From the NCBI GenBank assembly GCA_008828725.1, contig MEHQ01002617.1:28731-92730 (forward strand): DNA of 64,000 nt, read 5' to 3'. This stretch comes from Saccharina japonica (lineage: Eukaryota; Sar; Phaeophyceae; Laminariales; Laminariaceae). The position numbers and the translations under genes are program-made. Positions 36,760 through 48,167 of this stretch are shown one piece after another. Each line of letters begins with the position of its first letter. Position 1 is the stretch's first letter. The notes under the pieces were generated by a model. That model saw nothing but the letters and a program-made list of their open reading frames with translations. It made no database searches and was not told where the DNA came from.

Positions 36760-37353
36760 TCATTGGCGCCCCACGCGTATCCACCTTGTCCCATCCTCAT
36801 CGCTTCAAGTGAGTACACACATGGGTCTCGAGGCATCCTGCACCACCACAGCATACGGCCCATTCCCACTCAACAAGAGGTAGAAGAGGGCACATCGATA
36901 GCCGCGATGGCTTCTTCTACACAATTCTTCGTATCAAACGAGTCGGACCACTAGTACAGTGTTTTAGACTCATGGTGTGACGGCGATGGGGCGCGTCGCC
37001 GCCCTTACGGTCGAGTACGCTTTGAGTTTGAGCTACGCTTCGAGTTTGAGCCGAGCGAGAACGAAACGAACAAGAAAGCCAGATGCCCCCTAACGCTTGC
37101 TGGCTACGAGGGACTTGCTCCGATGAGCGGCCGAAGCCGGAACCTCCCTCCTTCGCCCTGGTCGAGGCAGTACTAGACCGATTCCAGCTTTCGTCTGCGT
37201 GCGCGGCGTTGGAGCGGGCGTAAAAGACGAGTTAGTTAAGTTCGACTTACCTCGTGCTGCGGCCAGGTTGGCCAGAGAGGAGCTTGCGGGCACACAGGTG
37301 AAACGTCTAGGCTCCTCCTAACCCTCTTAATACCATCGTCACTACCCCCAGTC

Positions 37354-37719
37354 GGAGATTTTAACTCAAGATTTGGGAAGGCAAGCAACCCGAACGAGAA
37401 CATTGGACAGCATGGGGAAGTAACAAAGAATAAGAAAGGGGAAGAGATGCTGAAGTTCCTTAAGAACAATGAGATGAAGACTCTTGAACGGTAGAGCAAA
37501 CAAGCCAGAGCCAGAATGAACTACTGTAGACGGTGCATACAAAAGGGAGAAAGCTCCGTTCTTGACTTTATAGTGGTAGAAAATGGAAGTAGTAAGGAAA
37601 CGGAAGTACATGTATGCGCGGCGGACGTAGGAACTACGGATCACTGCCTAATATGGACAGCCAGCCAGCAGACGAGAGTTATCAAAAATAGGCGCGGTAG
37701 GAAATTGTACATAAACTAG
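37354..37719 (+). pseudogene. LINE endonuclease C-terminal remnant
   Basis: The frame contains GDFNSRFG, SSVLDFIVV and GTTDHCLIW, the conserved catalytic Asp-Asn, Asp and Asp-His motifs of the exonuclease-endonuclease-phosphatase (APE-type) domain that nicks target DNA for LINE insertion. It is interrupted by TAG at 37492 and closed by TAG at 37717. The next segment resumes in another frame. Confidence 0.85.
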
Positions 37720-38453
37720 AAGTAAAGGAAAGACGGGAAGAATTCCAAGAAGAGATGACTAAAAATGCAGAGCATTTTTCCGATCTGCTGGAAGGCATAG
37801 GTACGACAAAGAACAATACAGAGAGAGATAGTGCAAGAGCGAGGATAATAGAAGGATGGGAGAAATTGGTCAAGACCACAGCAAGTAAAGTAATATGCAA
37901 TAGAGCAGTAAAATGGTGGGATGGAGAAGTAAAAGAGGCTATAAGAGTAAGGAGAAAGGCACACGCAAGATACGCATCGAGCAAAACTACGCCAGGATGG
38001 GAGGAGTATGGTATTGCTAGAAAGAAAGGAAAAAAGGTGGTTGAGAAGAAGAAGAAAGGGGTATGGAAAGACGTAGTTAATAAAACGAATGAAGACTTTG
38101 ACGGCGGGATGAAACAGATGTGGGTAGGGATAAAAGGGATACTAGGCAAACAAGAAGGAGAGGCAGATACGGGGATAGCTACATTAAGAGCACAGAACGG
38201 TAAAATGGTTAGTAGTTCGAAGGGGAAAAGCATTACCGCAAACTAGGAACACCCACAACCAACGAAACGTTCGACGAAGAATTCGAAAAAGGTATCAACG
38301 CGTGGGCAGAGGCGAACGTAGATGCATCAGAAAGGGAAGACAGTGGCTCAGAAGGGTTACAGGGAGAGTTCACAATTATTTTAAGTAAACCTAAGTGTAG
38401 CGAAACGTAAGAATAGAAAGGCAGCAGGGGCAGACCAAATAGTTAATGAATTT
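37720..38453 (+). pseudogene. LINE linker between endonuclease and RT
   Basis: The segment is Lys/Glu-rich and helical (KEAIRVRRKAHARYASSK is a typical pre-RT piece). It shifts frame near 38225 and again near 38390 before KNRKAAGADQIVNEFMKYG, the usual lead-in to the RT fingers. Confidence 0.75.
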
Positions 38454-39346
38454 ATGAAGTACGGGGGAGAAGGAATGCTTACCATGATGGTTAAGTTGAA
38501 TAACTGGATATGGAAAAACGAGTACGCACCTAAGAGATGGAGAGAAGGAGTAGTGGTAAAAACAGTTAAGAAAGGAGAGAAGGCTGACCCGGGTAACTAT
38601 AGGGGAACAACGCTACTAAGCACTGTAGGTAAAACGTTCTGTAAGATTTTGAACGATAGAATGGGAACAATGATGGAGAAGGAAGAAAAAATGAGCGAAG
38701 GGCAAGCAGGATTTAGGCCAAACCGTAGCTGCGTCGACCATGTGTACACATTAGGTAAGATAATCGAAGGCAGGAAGGACGCGGGGCTAACGACGTACTG
38801 TTTCGTTTTAGATGTACAGAAGGCCTACGATACAGTATGGAGAAATGGGCTGTGGAAAAGTTGTGGGAAATAGGGATAAGAGGAAAGATGTGGAGGATGA
38901 TGAAGAAGATGACGGAATGTGCGAGAAGTGCTGTGATGTTGGACGGGGAAATATCGAAGTACGTTGATATCCTACAAGAAGTTGCACAGGGATGTACGCT
39001 ATCACCATTCAAGGTATGTAGTAATGACATGATAGTAGCAGTAGAAGCAGCATCGCAGGGGGTCACGGTGGTGTCGGGATTGATGTTTGCGGATGATTTC
39101 GTCTGCATATCAGAAACACCCGAAGGACTGCAGGAACAAATAGAGAAGGCACTAGAGTACACCAGGAAGTGGAGAGTGACGGCGAACGTAAAAAAGTGCG
39201 CAGTAGTTGTATGTAACGAAGATAAGGAGAGTCCGGTAACCTGCAAGTGGAAGTGGGGAGAAGATGAATTACCGATCGTAGACCAGAATACATACCTTGG
39301 CGTAGATATCTCAAAAGATTGCTCTTGGGATGCACAAATAAATTAA
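38454..39346 (+). pseudogene. LINE reverse transcriptase remnant
   Basis: Reverse transcriptase (pfam RVT_1) motifs appear in order: NYRGTTLLSTVGKTF, EGQAGFRPNRSCVDH, CFVLDVQKAYDTVW (motif A, first catalytic Asp), QGCTLSPFKV (motif B) and LMFADDF at 39080-39100 (motif C, catalytic Asp pair, in the FADD form). The frame slips between motif A and the next helix near 38850. Residues appear lost after LSP and before the FADD box. The segment ends at TAA (39344), after which the same frame continues. Confidence 0.9.
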
Positions 39347-40382
39347 ATAATAGGCAAGGGTAAGGCACACGTAGGCAAGATGGAAGCAGTCCTAACAGAC
39401 GCGCACCTTGACACTAGAATTAAGAGATGTATACTGATGAATGTGATTGTACGAAAGCTAGCATATGCAGGAGAAGTATGGGAAGGGAACGAGAAGCTCG
39501 TAAAACAGCTGGAAACAGTACAGATGACAGCAGCTAAAAAAGTACTAGGATGCTCAAGTACGACGAGTAATACAGAATGGAGAGCAGAACTGGGAATGTA
39601 CCCACTCAAGACAAATAGAGACGTGCGTAAGTTGAAATGGCAATATAAAGTAAAGAGCAGCCATAGCTGATAAAGCTGTATGGGAGAAAGTAACCAAAGG
39701 GCGAGCTGGAACAAGGTGGGATAGCGTAGTCGAGAAAGTATGGAAGGATATAGGGAACCAAAAAGAGATGCTGGCCGTAGAGAAATCTAGCGGGCCTAAC
39801 CCTAACAGAAGTAAAAGAAAGGATAGAAAGAAGGGAAAGGCTAGCGCTAAGAAAGAAGGTGGAAGGGGAAGAACACTTAGAGATGTACGGGGGGGGTTGA
39901 GGAATGAAAAGGTATCTGCACGGCCCAATGGACTTCGCGAAAAAGCTGAAACTGCGATTTCGTGTAGGGGACCTGGACCTGCCAGAAAGAAGAAGGAGGT
40001 GTACCAGTAGCCGGGAGGAGGAGGAAGTAGACGCACAGATGTGCCCATGTGGCAAAGCCATAGAGAGTAGAATTCACATAGTGGGAGAATGTGAAAGGTA
40101 CAAGGAGGAAAGGGATGTGCTAGAGGAGGAGATGAGGAAAATAGACGAGTGTGACATGGAGCAGTTTGGTACACTAAATAGTAGCGAGAAAACGATCGCT
40201 ATCTTAGGAGATAGATGGTGGCCACAGGCGGCGAAACAGGAAGGGGATAAGATTAGCAAAAAGTTTCTTTGTTTTATATGGAAACAAGTGTTGGAGGTGT
40301 CTCTATTAGGAGTAGGAACGGTGCTCCGTCTCGAAAGGGATGCGTGGTCAATGGTCAAATGACTAAGGCAAGCAACAAATGA
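39347..40382 (+). pseudogene. LINE C-terminal region with Cys-His motif
   Basis: After the TAA the frame continues as KAHVGKMEAVLTDAHLD and further until a stop at 39668. Another frame holds CPCGKAIESRIHIVGEC (C-x-C-x9-H-x4-C), a putative zinc knuckle like those at the C-termini of several LINE clades. Near 40285 the frame slips once more, and the expected end (VGGVSIRSRNGAPSRKG onward) is read in the third frame to TGA at 40380-40382. That gives the element's probable protein end. Confidence 0.75.
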
Positions 40383-42658
40383 GTACGCCTAATCGTTTCA
40401 CCCCCACGTGTGCTCACTGGTGTCTCCTATCACCCGTACCGCCTCGGTGGTACTAAGTGGTTCGTGATCGGACGCTTCTCATCGTGGAGAGCCGAAGCAT
40501 CCCTCTACGTCACGCAGCTCGGTCGACCGTAACTGGTTGAAGTTTGTAACTGTATACCAGGACTCGAGAACCCGAAATATGCGCCATTGCTAACGCGATG
40601 TTCCCTAGCGCCGTTGGTGCGTCCCCATGCGGATGATCAGGGGCGGGGGCGGCAAGCTCTCACAACGCGGAATGCGTTATGTTAATCTTGGGATGTGGCT
40701 GAGTAAACCCTAAGTCGCCAGCCACCCGTCGCGTCTACGTCGATCTCCGAAAGTCAGCATACGTAGTACATTTGAACTCACCGTGGCATGGCTTACACCG
40801 CGCATCACTTCGCCTTCCGATCTGAACGCACCGCTCCACGTACACGCCTCGCCTCTTGGACCCACCCTCGTGAGGCGGGTGAATACCCACCCACCCGCCC
40901 GCCCTAAGTCTGCCTACCTGACAATACGTATCGAATTTCCGAGGGACAAGGCGGCGAGGAAGGCTTGCGTTCGTCTCGGTGTTCGCGGTGACGGGTAATC
41001 CAATACAGAAGATTATGTGATGAGCCGGGGAGCAAGGTCTCGTAGGTTGAAATTGAAAATCGCACTTGCAATGCAAACCAAAAACGAAAGCTCGCTTGAC
41101 ACCAACCGCTCGTGAACCTTCCACCTGAATCGAATTATATACGCGTACGCACACAGACCGTGCCGCGCTGTCGGCGGTAGGGTGCCGCACCACTGAATCC
41201 AGCAGTATCGAGTACACGGATGATAACGTACGAGTGGTACAACGGAGAGAGCGAGAGAGGTAGAGAGTGGACCAACTCGAAGCGAAAAGTACTGCTGTAC
41301 TTATCGAGGGGGGGTGATGAGACGATGGCTGACCGAAGCTTATTTAAACCATAACAGACTTCAACGTTGTACGGAGTGCGTTGTATTGTCGGTTGTTGGA
41401 GTCACTAAGGAAGTCTTGCGGGGCTCTATCCACGGACTTTCGACACGTACGGCTGTGTAACAAGAACCGACATCAAGTACGCCGAGTGCTATCGTCCCCA
41501 AACATTTAAAGTTCATTGTCGCGTGCCCATTGCAGCGGTACCATGGTTGCGCACAGGGTGGTGATCGCTAGATCGAGGCCGACAGTCAGAAAACCCTTAA
41601 TCTTATGAGGTTTTGTGCCAGGACCACTCTCACGCTTCGGTGCTAGACAGCAACTGCCGTACCGGGGCTGACCGATAGCCGACGGAGTGCTACACCCTAT
41701 GAACAGCACTCCAAGCTCAAGGATGGGTTTGGGGGATTCGTACGACATCGATCGGCAGAGGAGAGTGCCGCGTACCAGTACCTACCGCAGTGCTTCGTAT
41801 TCAACCCTAACCCTAATGTGTGTGAACCCTGTCCCCAAGTACAGCACCTAGACTGCGATACACAATTTTGAACCCTAACCCATACGGTCACCGGCCTTGC
41901 CCTGCGCGCTCTGGTCTCCCTCACCGTACAGCGCAGGAAACAGGCGGTTGCGTCGGAACATTCCCACGAGATACGACCACTTACATTCCCTCCCACAGGT
42001 TCATCCTCCCGCACCTCTGCGCTCGCTCAGCAGCAGCATAGACTGGCGGCGGAGAAGAGCCGCAGCAGCTGGCCCTTGCCGTGCCGTGTTCTAAGCCCTG
42101 CGTACCGTACGCTGTACGTACACGCGTGCCGTGCGTCGGTCTTGATTGCGCCGCCTTCAGCGAAATAAACAACGCCTCCACTGATCCGGAAAACCCAGGC
42201 TAGCCCATAGCCCGAAATTCCTAAATTTGGACAGACCTTTGCGGGGGTTTTGTGCTTGACGCCTAAAGCCGACACTCCGACCCGAACCCTAACCCTAACC
42301 TTAACCCGAACCCTATGCCAGTGGTCAGTGCCGGGATGCTGTGCTTGGTAAGACTGCTGTACCTGTTTCGCCTACAGAAAGATTGGGTGCTGTGCGCGGA
42401 AAGACTCTACGTAGGTTGATTCGGCGGAAAAATGCAGCAGTCGAGCCGCTTGTATTTTATATTTTTAAAATTTAGCCAACCAGCGACCAGAGTTCGTCAA
42501 CAGCTATACCCTCTAGGAAGATTCACTACGATCATCACACGAGCATTTCGGTCGTATAGGTATGATATTTTTTTGAACCCACGGGGGTGCAGGGCGGGCT
42601 ACACCCCAAGACCTCGCGCGTTCGTTTCGTCCCCATCAGCTCCTCCTGCGCTGGCGCC
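40383..42658. other. no gene recognised
   Basis: No supported exon. Telomere-like CCCTAA words cluster at 41802-41816, 41871-41881 and 42283-42312, the last with four to five near-perfect copies. The final 100 bases before 42659 are probably 5' UTR or promoter of the next gene (a pyrimidine-rich CTCCTCCTGCG leads to the start). Confidence 0.45.
42283..42312 (-). repeat. short interstitial telomere-like repeat
   Basis: Consecutive CCCTAA-type units (GAACCCTAACCCTAACC, then degenerate) match the TTAGGG telomere repeat read on the minus strand. Similar short runs lie near 4742, 39797, 41803 and 49702. Confidence 0.7.
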
Positions 42659-42988
42659 ATGGCTTCACGCCGCAAGCACATCCCACCTCTCAGCCCGACA
42701 GACTCGGAACCGCCGAGCTCACCCCGAAGCCCCCCAGACACAACTGAAAAGCCTGCCCCCCAAAGCTCCCAACAATGCACCAAACAGAGCTGCGAGGGAG
42801 GTGACGCGCCTGCTCGATGCACTTACTGCTTTCGCGAACTGCAGATGCTCTGCCCTGCTTGCCCCAAACCTCGCAAGGAGGCAGATACCTTGACGGTCGC
42901 GAAGTTCCTTGACATGTGCGAGGGAGCTCAGGAGCGCAAGCGAGAGGCCCCGAAGCCCTCTGCAGGGTCGACAACGAACGCGAAAGAG
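42659..42988 (+). CDS. Myb/SANT-like (trihelix) protein, exon 1: Cys-rich N-terminus
   Basis: The start is an ATG in a strong context (GCCATGG). Exon 1 encodes residues 1-110: a Ser/Pro-rich, disordered segment (PPLSPTDSEPPSSPRSPPD), then a Cys cluster C40-x4-C45-x8-C54-x2-C57-x7-C65-x2-C68 (CTYCFRELQMLCPACP), which could bind zinc, then a charged helix. The donor is AAAGAG/GTGTGT at 42989, phase 0. With exons at 43351 and 50791 the protein would be 255 residues. A DNA-binding, nuclear role is inferred from the domain in exons 2-3. The Cys motif does not match a family I can name. Confidence 0.65.
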
Positions 42989-43350
42989 GTGTGTCTGGCG
43001 TATGTTACCCTTTTCTGCTTTAAAATTTAAATATCCGCACGGACGGGTGGATCGACGCCTGGCTCCTCGTCCGAATCACCCACCCAATACTAGAGACGTT
43101 TGTGCGCACAGCATTCGACCAGCTACCGTGCCTCCGCCTGGTCATTCGGCCCTAGGGTTCCGACCAGGTGGATAGGTCGGCATTGAGACTTGAGACCGGA
43201 CGGATATCCCTCGACTACAACCTATTCAGGTGCTTCATGAAAAAAAGCATCATGTATTCCGAAATACTACTTGTACGCAGCGGCACATATGTACGAGTCT
43301 ACGACTTACTTGCTGCACTGCCCCCACGTGCGTACTCGACGATGCCGCAG

Positions 43351-43491
43351 CCCACGAGCTTTAAGCTGCTCAAGAAGAAGCCTGTCACAGTCTTGTGGAA
43401 ATTTGACCCCGACTGGGGCCTAACAGACGAGCAGCGCGATGGGAAGTTGGCGCGATGGGACGACGACACGCTGGGAGAGCTTGTCACCAAG
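43351..43491 (+). CDS. Myb/SANT-like (trihelix) protein, exon 2
   Basis: Bounded by GATGCCGCAG and by AAG/GTGGGT, with phase 0 at both edges and 47 codons. It encodes PTSFKLLKKKPVTVLWKFDP, then ARWDDDTLGELVTK. The last part looks like helix 1 of a Myb/SANT-like fold, beginning at a conserved Trp (residue 146). Intron 1 is 362 bp. Confidence 0.65.
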
Positions 43492-44290
43492 GTGGGTTAC
43501 AGCATCATAGGGGGGCACACGTGATATCACATGACGGTATTGTTTTACGCAGTACGTCCAAGGTCTCTTTGTATCTTTGTAGCGCAAACTCGCCGAAATG
43601 CTATCAATATATACGTAGTGTCGGCACGAAAATATTCGGGATGTTGTACACGTGTGCACGGGCTCCGCTTGGGTGCCGCCTCGTCCCGGAATCTGGATCG
43701 CAGTGGAGTCCACCCAGAAGCAGCAGCACGCATATTTATATACCCAAGGTTCCCCTTCGGGACGGTGGTCACTTCAAATCCCGGGGGTGTCGCAATTTCT
43801 GGAGGAAACATGTGGCATAGGCTGCTGTAATACCCGAAGGAAATAGTACGTACGTACTCGCAGCGAGGGCCAACTACCGTACTATTCTTTACTGCTGTAC
43901 CTGGCTGTACAGCAGCAGTATATGTGAAACATTTGAGTCGTGATTCCTGGCGATTTTTTATAGTCTACGTATGTATGTAATTACGATATTTTACATTATT
44001 TTTTTTACTGAAAAACACCACACGCCCTCGAAAATCCCCTTTTGTAAGCTCCCTCGTGCAACCGTCGAACCTACTACTACTGTCGTTTGCGACGCACTCT
44101 TCAAAATACGCATGTTTGTGTTTCTGCATCAACCACCTCCTGTGCTTTGGCACATCCGGGCTTCGTCGTCTTCCACCGCTGTCACCGAATGCCATCGAAA
44201 CCAGCGTCTTTCGAGTACATTGTAGGATGCTGGTACATACGTGCGTGATACAAACTCATGACGATCGTACGAAGGTACTCTGCGCTCAGC

Positions 44291-44313
44291 AGAGAGAGAG
44301 AGAGAGAGAGAGA
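44291..44313. repeat. (GA)n microsatellite
   Basis: About eleven GA units. Confidence 0.95.
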
Positions 44314-44494
44314 AGGGCGTGGAACTCTGTACGTGCACACTCGGGTTGTACTCGTACGAAGTTGGCAGCCGTCTGATACATGTTCGTCTGTCTCGTGTCA
44401 TTCCGGCAGCATTTCAGGATCACACAATAACTGGTTTTACTGAGAGTATTTCAGTACGAGTACGACTCGTCGTGTACGAGTTACAGCAGTATTT

Positions 44495-45236
44495 CACAGA
44501 TTGTCCGAGTATACTCGGAGTATCGAGTATTTTTCGTACTCCGAGTACTGAGAGTATTAGAGTACTGGTGGCCTAAACACTCGGAGTACTTGGAGTATGA
44601 GCAGTACTGAAGGCCCAAATACTCCCAGTACTGGGAGTATGAGCAGGACTTATACTCGAGTACAAGCAGTACTCGGAGTAAAAACATCTAAATTACTCGG
44701 AGTACTCCGAGCATCGAGAGTATTGGAAACCGAAATACTGCGAGTACACAAAGTATTTTCAAGAGTTTTCTCGAAAATACTCTAACTATACTCCGAGGTA
44801 ATGGGAGCATCTGTGATTTCTTTAATGCTATAAACGCCAGTCACGTGTTCCCAGGACCTGGGAGGAATGAATCGATGGTCTTTAAAATTACGCAAAGATG
44901 CTCCTAACGTACTTCACACTCCGAGTATACTCCGAGTATCGAGTACGTTTCGTACTCCGAGTAGAGTATAAGAGTACTAGCGGCCTGAATACTCGGAGCA
45001 CTTGGAGTATGAGCAGTACTGAAGCCCCAAATACTCGGAGTACAAGGAGTACCCGCAGTATCGGACCCCGAAATACTCCGAGGAAAGCGGTATCGAGAGT
45101 GTTCATACCCGAAATACTCCGAGTACGAGCAGTATCCGGAGTATCGAACCCCGAAACACTCCGAGTACACGAAGTACCTGAAGTAATTTATCCCCAATAC
45201 TCGGGACTTTACTCCAATGTACTCGGACAACCTGTG
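44495..45236. mobile_element. GTACTCGGAGTA-motif DNA element with perfect 8-bp TSD
   Basis: The left end CACAGATTGTCCGAGTA and the inverted right end CACAGGTTGTCCGAGTA differ at one base. CAGTATTT flanks both sides (44487-44494 and 45237-45244), a perfect 8-bp target duplication. The interior is two arrays of TACTCGGAGTA/TACTCCGAGTA variants around a non-repetitive centre (about 44800-44915) that is shared with the copies at 5188, 19254 and 19973. There is no coding capacity. This copy defines the family's exact ends and suggests a hAT-like transposition mechanism. Confidence 0.9.
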
Positions 45237-45518
45237 CAGTATTTAGGAGTGCAATCCTACTATATGCTGATGTAACGCGCATACTTGAAATTTACGTATG
45301 ATACGAGTCCAAGAACATATATCGGTTTACGAATCAAGTAATTAATCAAAGCATACGACAGATAGTAATACCCGTACTGAAACTAACGTACAACATTTAT
45401 CAAGAGTTTGGAGGACACACACATTCGCTATCATTCTACTGTTCAGGCGCAAATTCAAAAGTATGTTTTATTGTTTCTCACAGCCTAAGGGTATCATACT
45501 GAAAAAACAACCCTCGTG

Positions 45519-45597
45519 GCGTGCGTTTTTTACTTGGTTTTAGTATATACCTCATTTTGGCTCAAATGGATCAGGTATACCTGATTTTGGCATTTGC
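45519..45597 (+). repeat. solo terminal repeat of the GGGCAGCGG family
   Basis: This segment (TTTTAGTATATACC to TTTGGCATTTGCCC) aligns with the right terminal repeat at 55555-55624 and, inverted, with the left one at 53472-53540. No partner end was found nearby. Confidence 0.6.
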
Positions 45598-45834
45598 CCA
45601 AATAAGTATTTAGATCTCTGTGCAACAATATAATACAAAACATATATACTCGTACGTAACCCGGCTGTTACCCGCGTCCCCACAGCCACGCGCGACCTGC
45701 CTGCATGCGCTGAGGGGGGGAAGGCAACGCAAGCAGGCATGAAACGTAACAAGTTGATACTACGAAATGATTAAAAATTTCCCCCCAAAAAAGTGCATCA
45801 TGTACCGACGTCGGTTTACGTTGTTGGTCTGTAC

Positions 45835-46252
45835 CAGGGCATTAATTAGGTGTTGCGCTGTTGCGCTGGCGCAACATTTGGCGAAAATAACGGTTTTGCG
45901 CAACAGTCGCCGCGAGGCTAGTTGCGCGCAGCGCAACACGCGTTTTTGGGCGCGCAACATTTTCGCCGCAGGCTAAAAAAATTGTTGCGCGTTTTTTTCT
46001 CGCCGGGGTCGAGAAAAATTTTTGGGGGTCTTTTTTTCTTGATAAATAGTCGTAATTGGACATCTTTTAGGCTTTTTAGGCGTACATTCGCCCAAAGATC
46101 GCCATTTTTTCGCTTTTTTCGCTTTTTGGTCGGGGCTTGCGGCGCCTGTGGCGTGCAACACGCGCCTCAGGCATGTTGCGGTGCGCGCAACACTCCTTGA
46201 GTCGCCTGTTGCGCTGCGCGCAACAGACCCCGACCCACTAATTAATGCCCTG
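45835..46252. mobile_element. GTTGCGC-motif MITE with TIRs and TSD
   Basis: The termini are an exact 15-bp inverted repeat, CAGGGCATTAATTAG. TCTGTAC flanks both sides (45828-45834 and 46253-46259), a 7-bp duplication. The 418-bp interior carries at least a dozen GTTGCGC/GCGCAAC words, many arranged as palindromes such as GTTGCGCTGCGCGCAAC. There is no coding capacity. The terminal CAGGG resembles hAT ends, but the 7-bp duplication is one short of the usual eight. Confidence 0.9.
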
Positions 46253-46281
46253 TCTGTACATACGCACGACGTACTTCAACG

Positions 46282-47216
46282 CAGGGATGCGTAATTCACG
46301 GTATCGGTAATTACCCGAAATTAACAGGGCTCGAGGAAATACGTTTTTTTAGGGCAAATTATTTACGTCCCCTATCCCCGGGGGCAAATAACGCCTACAT
46401 ATAGGATGGAAACCCCCGTTTTTTTTTTTTTCCAACGCTGCTAAGCTGTGCAGCAGAACAGTGCGCTACATAGGCGCCCAGAGGCCCCTGATATATCTTC
46501 TTATATACCATACAGAAGAATCGTACGTTATGGCGAACGGAATCATGGAAGTAAGGCACTAACCCCTACAGTAATAAAAAATATTACCATGTATATGAGC
46601 TCGTAACATATTCGAATGGAAAGGGTGAACTCGACGCAGATACATGCAGCTGGGACGCTGGGATTTCATTGAGGCGTCGAGCGTCCATGTTTACAGTTTC
46701 TAGTCGCGGATAAGGTCGTGATCGCTACACGCGTACGAAGCAGCGCACTGCTGTGTAACTGCTCACATCCTGCTTTGCGCGTGGTGTTGCTGATTTACCC
46801 CGCGACATAATAAGTATGTTCGTACACGAGAGATCCCTATAAGCACTACGGCAGTAGTCCTAGTATTCCAGTATCAAATGGCTGCAGGACGAAATCAACG
46901 AGGACATGAACAAATGAAAAATCAACTGAAACCGTTGAACATTTACTCAAATACTTGCATTGTGCGCAACTGCTACTACTACTACCTGATGCAGGTAGGT
47001 AGAGTGTAGAGTGAAAATATACTGTCCGAAGGCCTGAACGAATAATATTACACTTGTGCGTCATGTAGCGCGTGGGTCACCCGGGGATGATTGTTTTAGC
47101 CCCCCCCCAAAATCACGCCTTTTTTCCTCGATTGAGAGGAATTAGGGGAATTTTTTCGAAAAAAAGGATGTTTCCCGGGAAATTTTGGGTTCCAGGTGAG
47201 GAAATACGCATCCCTG
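46282..47216. mobile_element. hAT-like non-autonomous element, copy 1
   Basis: It begins CAGGGATGCGTAATT and ends AAATACGCATCCCTG, an inverted repeat with one mismatch. The flanks CTTCAACG (46274-46281) and CTTCAAAG (47217-47224) form an 8-bp duplication with one mismatch. The CAGGG ends and 8-bp duplication are hallmarks of the hAT superfamily. The interior of about 935 bp has no transposase frame and aligns along its length with copy 2 at 57101-58104. It sits 22 bases from the end of the preceding MITE's duplication. Confidence 0.9.
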
Positions 47217-48105
47217 CTTCAAAGCATCACGTTTCGTCGAACCGGCACACGAACTTATGAAACCCGTCAAACGCCGACACCGGTGACTGCAGTACGTCGT
47301 TTTCAGTCTTAAAACATCGTGCGACAACGGTATAGTCTATTCACCTAGAACTTCGCCGCCGTCTACGACTGCTGTATACATGACTGAGTGGTGTTGTATG
47401 CACATATATACCTGCACCGTCCTGGTGCAATGAGAGCTGTACGTTCGAAAAACAAGAGCGTCACCGTACATTAGAAATCAGCGGACTTTTGCGAACCGTA
47501 ACAAACAAAATCGAGCCTCTCGACTTGGACACCCCCGGGCTCTGACGTGCCTCATAGAATGCTATCCTACGATCACGATTGTCTGACCACAGCTCAGGAC
47601 ACCCCAGTCCGACACACCCTCCTCTTCTCGATGGCCGTGATGATTACGACCGACCGCGTTCCTCGTTCGGATACCTCATCGGCTTTGCACAAGGTTTACC
47701 CATATCAAGATATTGCATTGAAAAATATTATTTCCCATAAAGCGCCCTGCATTGTTTGAACCTCCACCGTCTCTAGTTTATTCGTCCTTATCTCCTAATA
47801 TTTCTCCTCAATTAATGCCCACCCTTTTGTTTTCCTATTAAATACAAGCCCCCGCTGATATACTTCCTATTCCATCTGCAAATTCTTCATGCATCAATCT
47901 GGCCCTACCGCTGTGGGGGCGGGAGGGCCTTTTATTCCCCAGTATTGTATGTGCATGGTAAATACATATTATATGGCTTCTGATCTATCTAACTGGTTCT
48001 GCACGTAGAGTATTGGGTTGTCTTTGGGTTGTCTTGTTTGCGTCGCAAACTCAACGGCCGCCTCACCGCCGGGAGGGTATTCGCCGCGGACGTCGAATCG
48101 CCATC
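47217..48105. other. no gene recognised; one exon-like piece
   Basis: A 96-base segment at 47598-47693 is open, in phase 0, and bordered by ACAGCTCAG and CACAAG/GTTTAC. It might be a cassette exon of the surrounding gene, but inserting it would interrupt the SANT-like helix, so I do not call it. Confidence 0.35.
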
Positions 48106-48125
48106 GTCGCCGCCGCCGCCGCCGC

Positions 48126-48167
<42 letters not shown>
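48106..48167. repeat. (CCG)n/(CTG)n trinucleotide repeat
   Basis: A run of CCG units passes into about 13 CTG units, followed by a second short CTG tract near 48208-48222. It is a likely length-variable site. Confidence 0.9.

Larger units (their letters stand above)
37345..40382 (+). mobile_element. decayed LINE-type non-LTR retrotransposon, 5'-truncated
   Basis: Read across frames, the sequence gives the end of an APE-type endonuclease, a reverse transcriptase and a C-terminal Cys-His segment, in the order of LINE ORF2 proteins. The 5' end begins abruptly at the GDFN motif (37354), so the first half of the endonuclease is missing, as in 5'-truncated insertions. Frameshifts near 37712, 38225, 38390, 38850, 39680 and 40285, and in-frame stops at 37492 and 39344, make it inactive. 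There is no clear poly-A or target duplication. The nucleotide composition (A-rich + strand, almost no CpG) differs sharply from the surroundings. Confidence 0.9.

Noticed and set aside
39554-40174. 206-codon minus-strand frame and other long minus frames over 37680-40360
   Set aside because: They are antisense shadows of the A-rich LINE strand (Ser/Leu/Phe-rich).
47598-47693. cassette exon of the SANT-like gene
   Set aside because: Phase and borders allow it, but it would break the continuous helix formed by joining the exons on each side.
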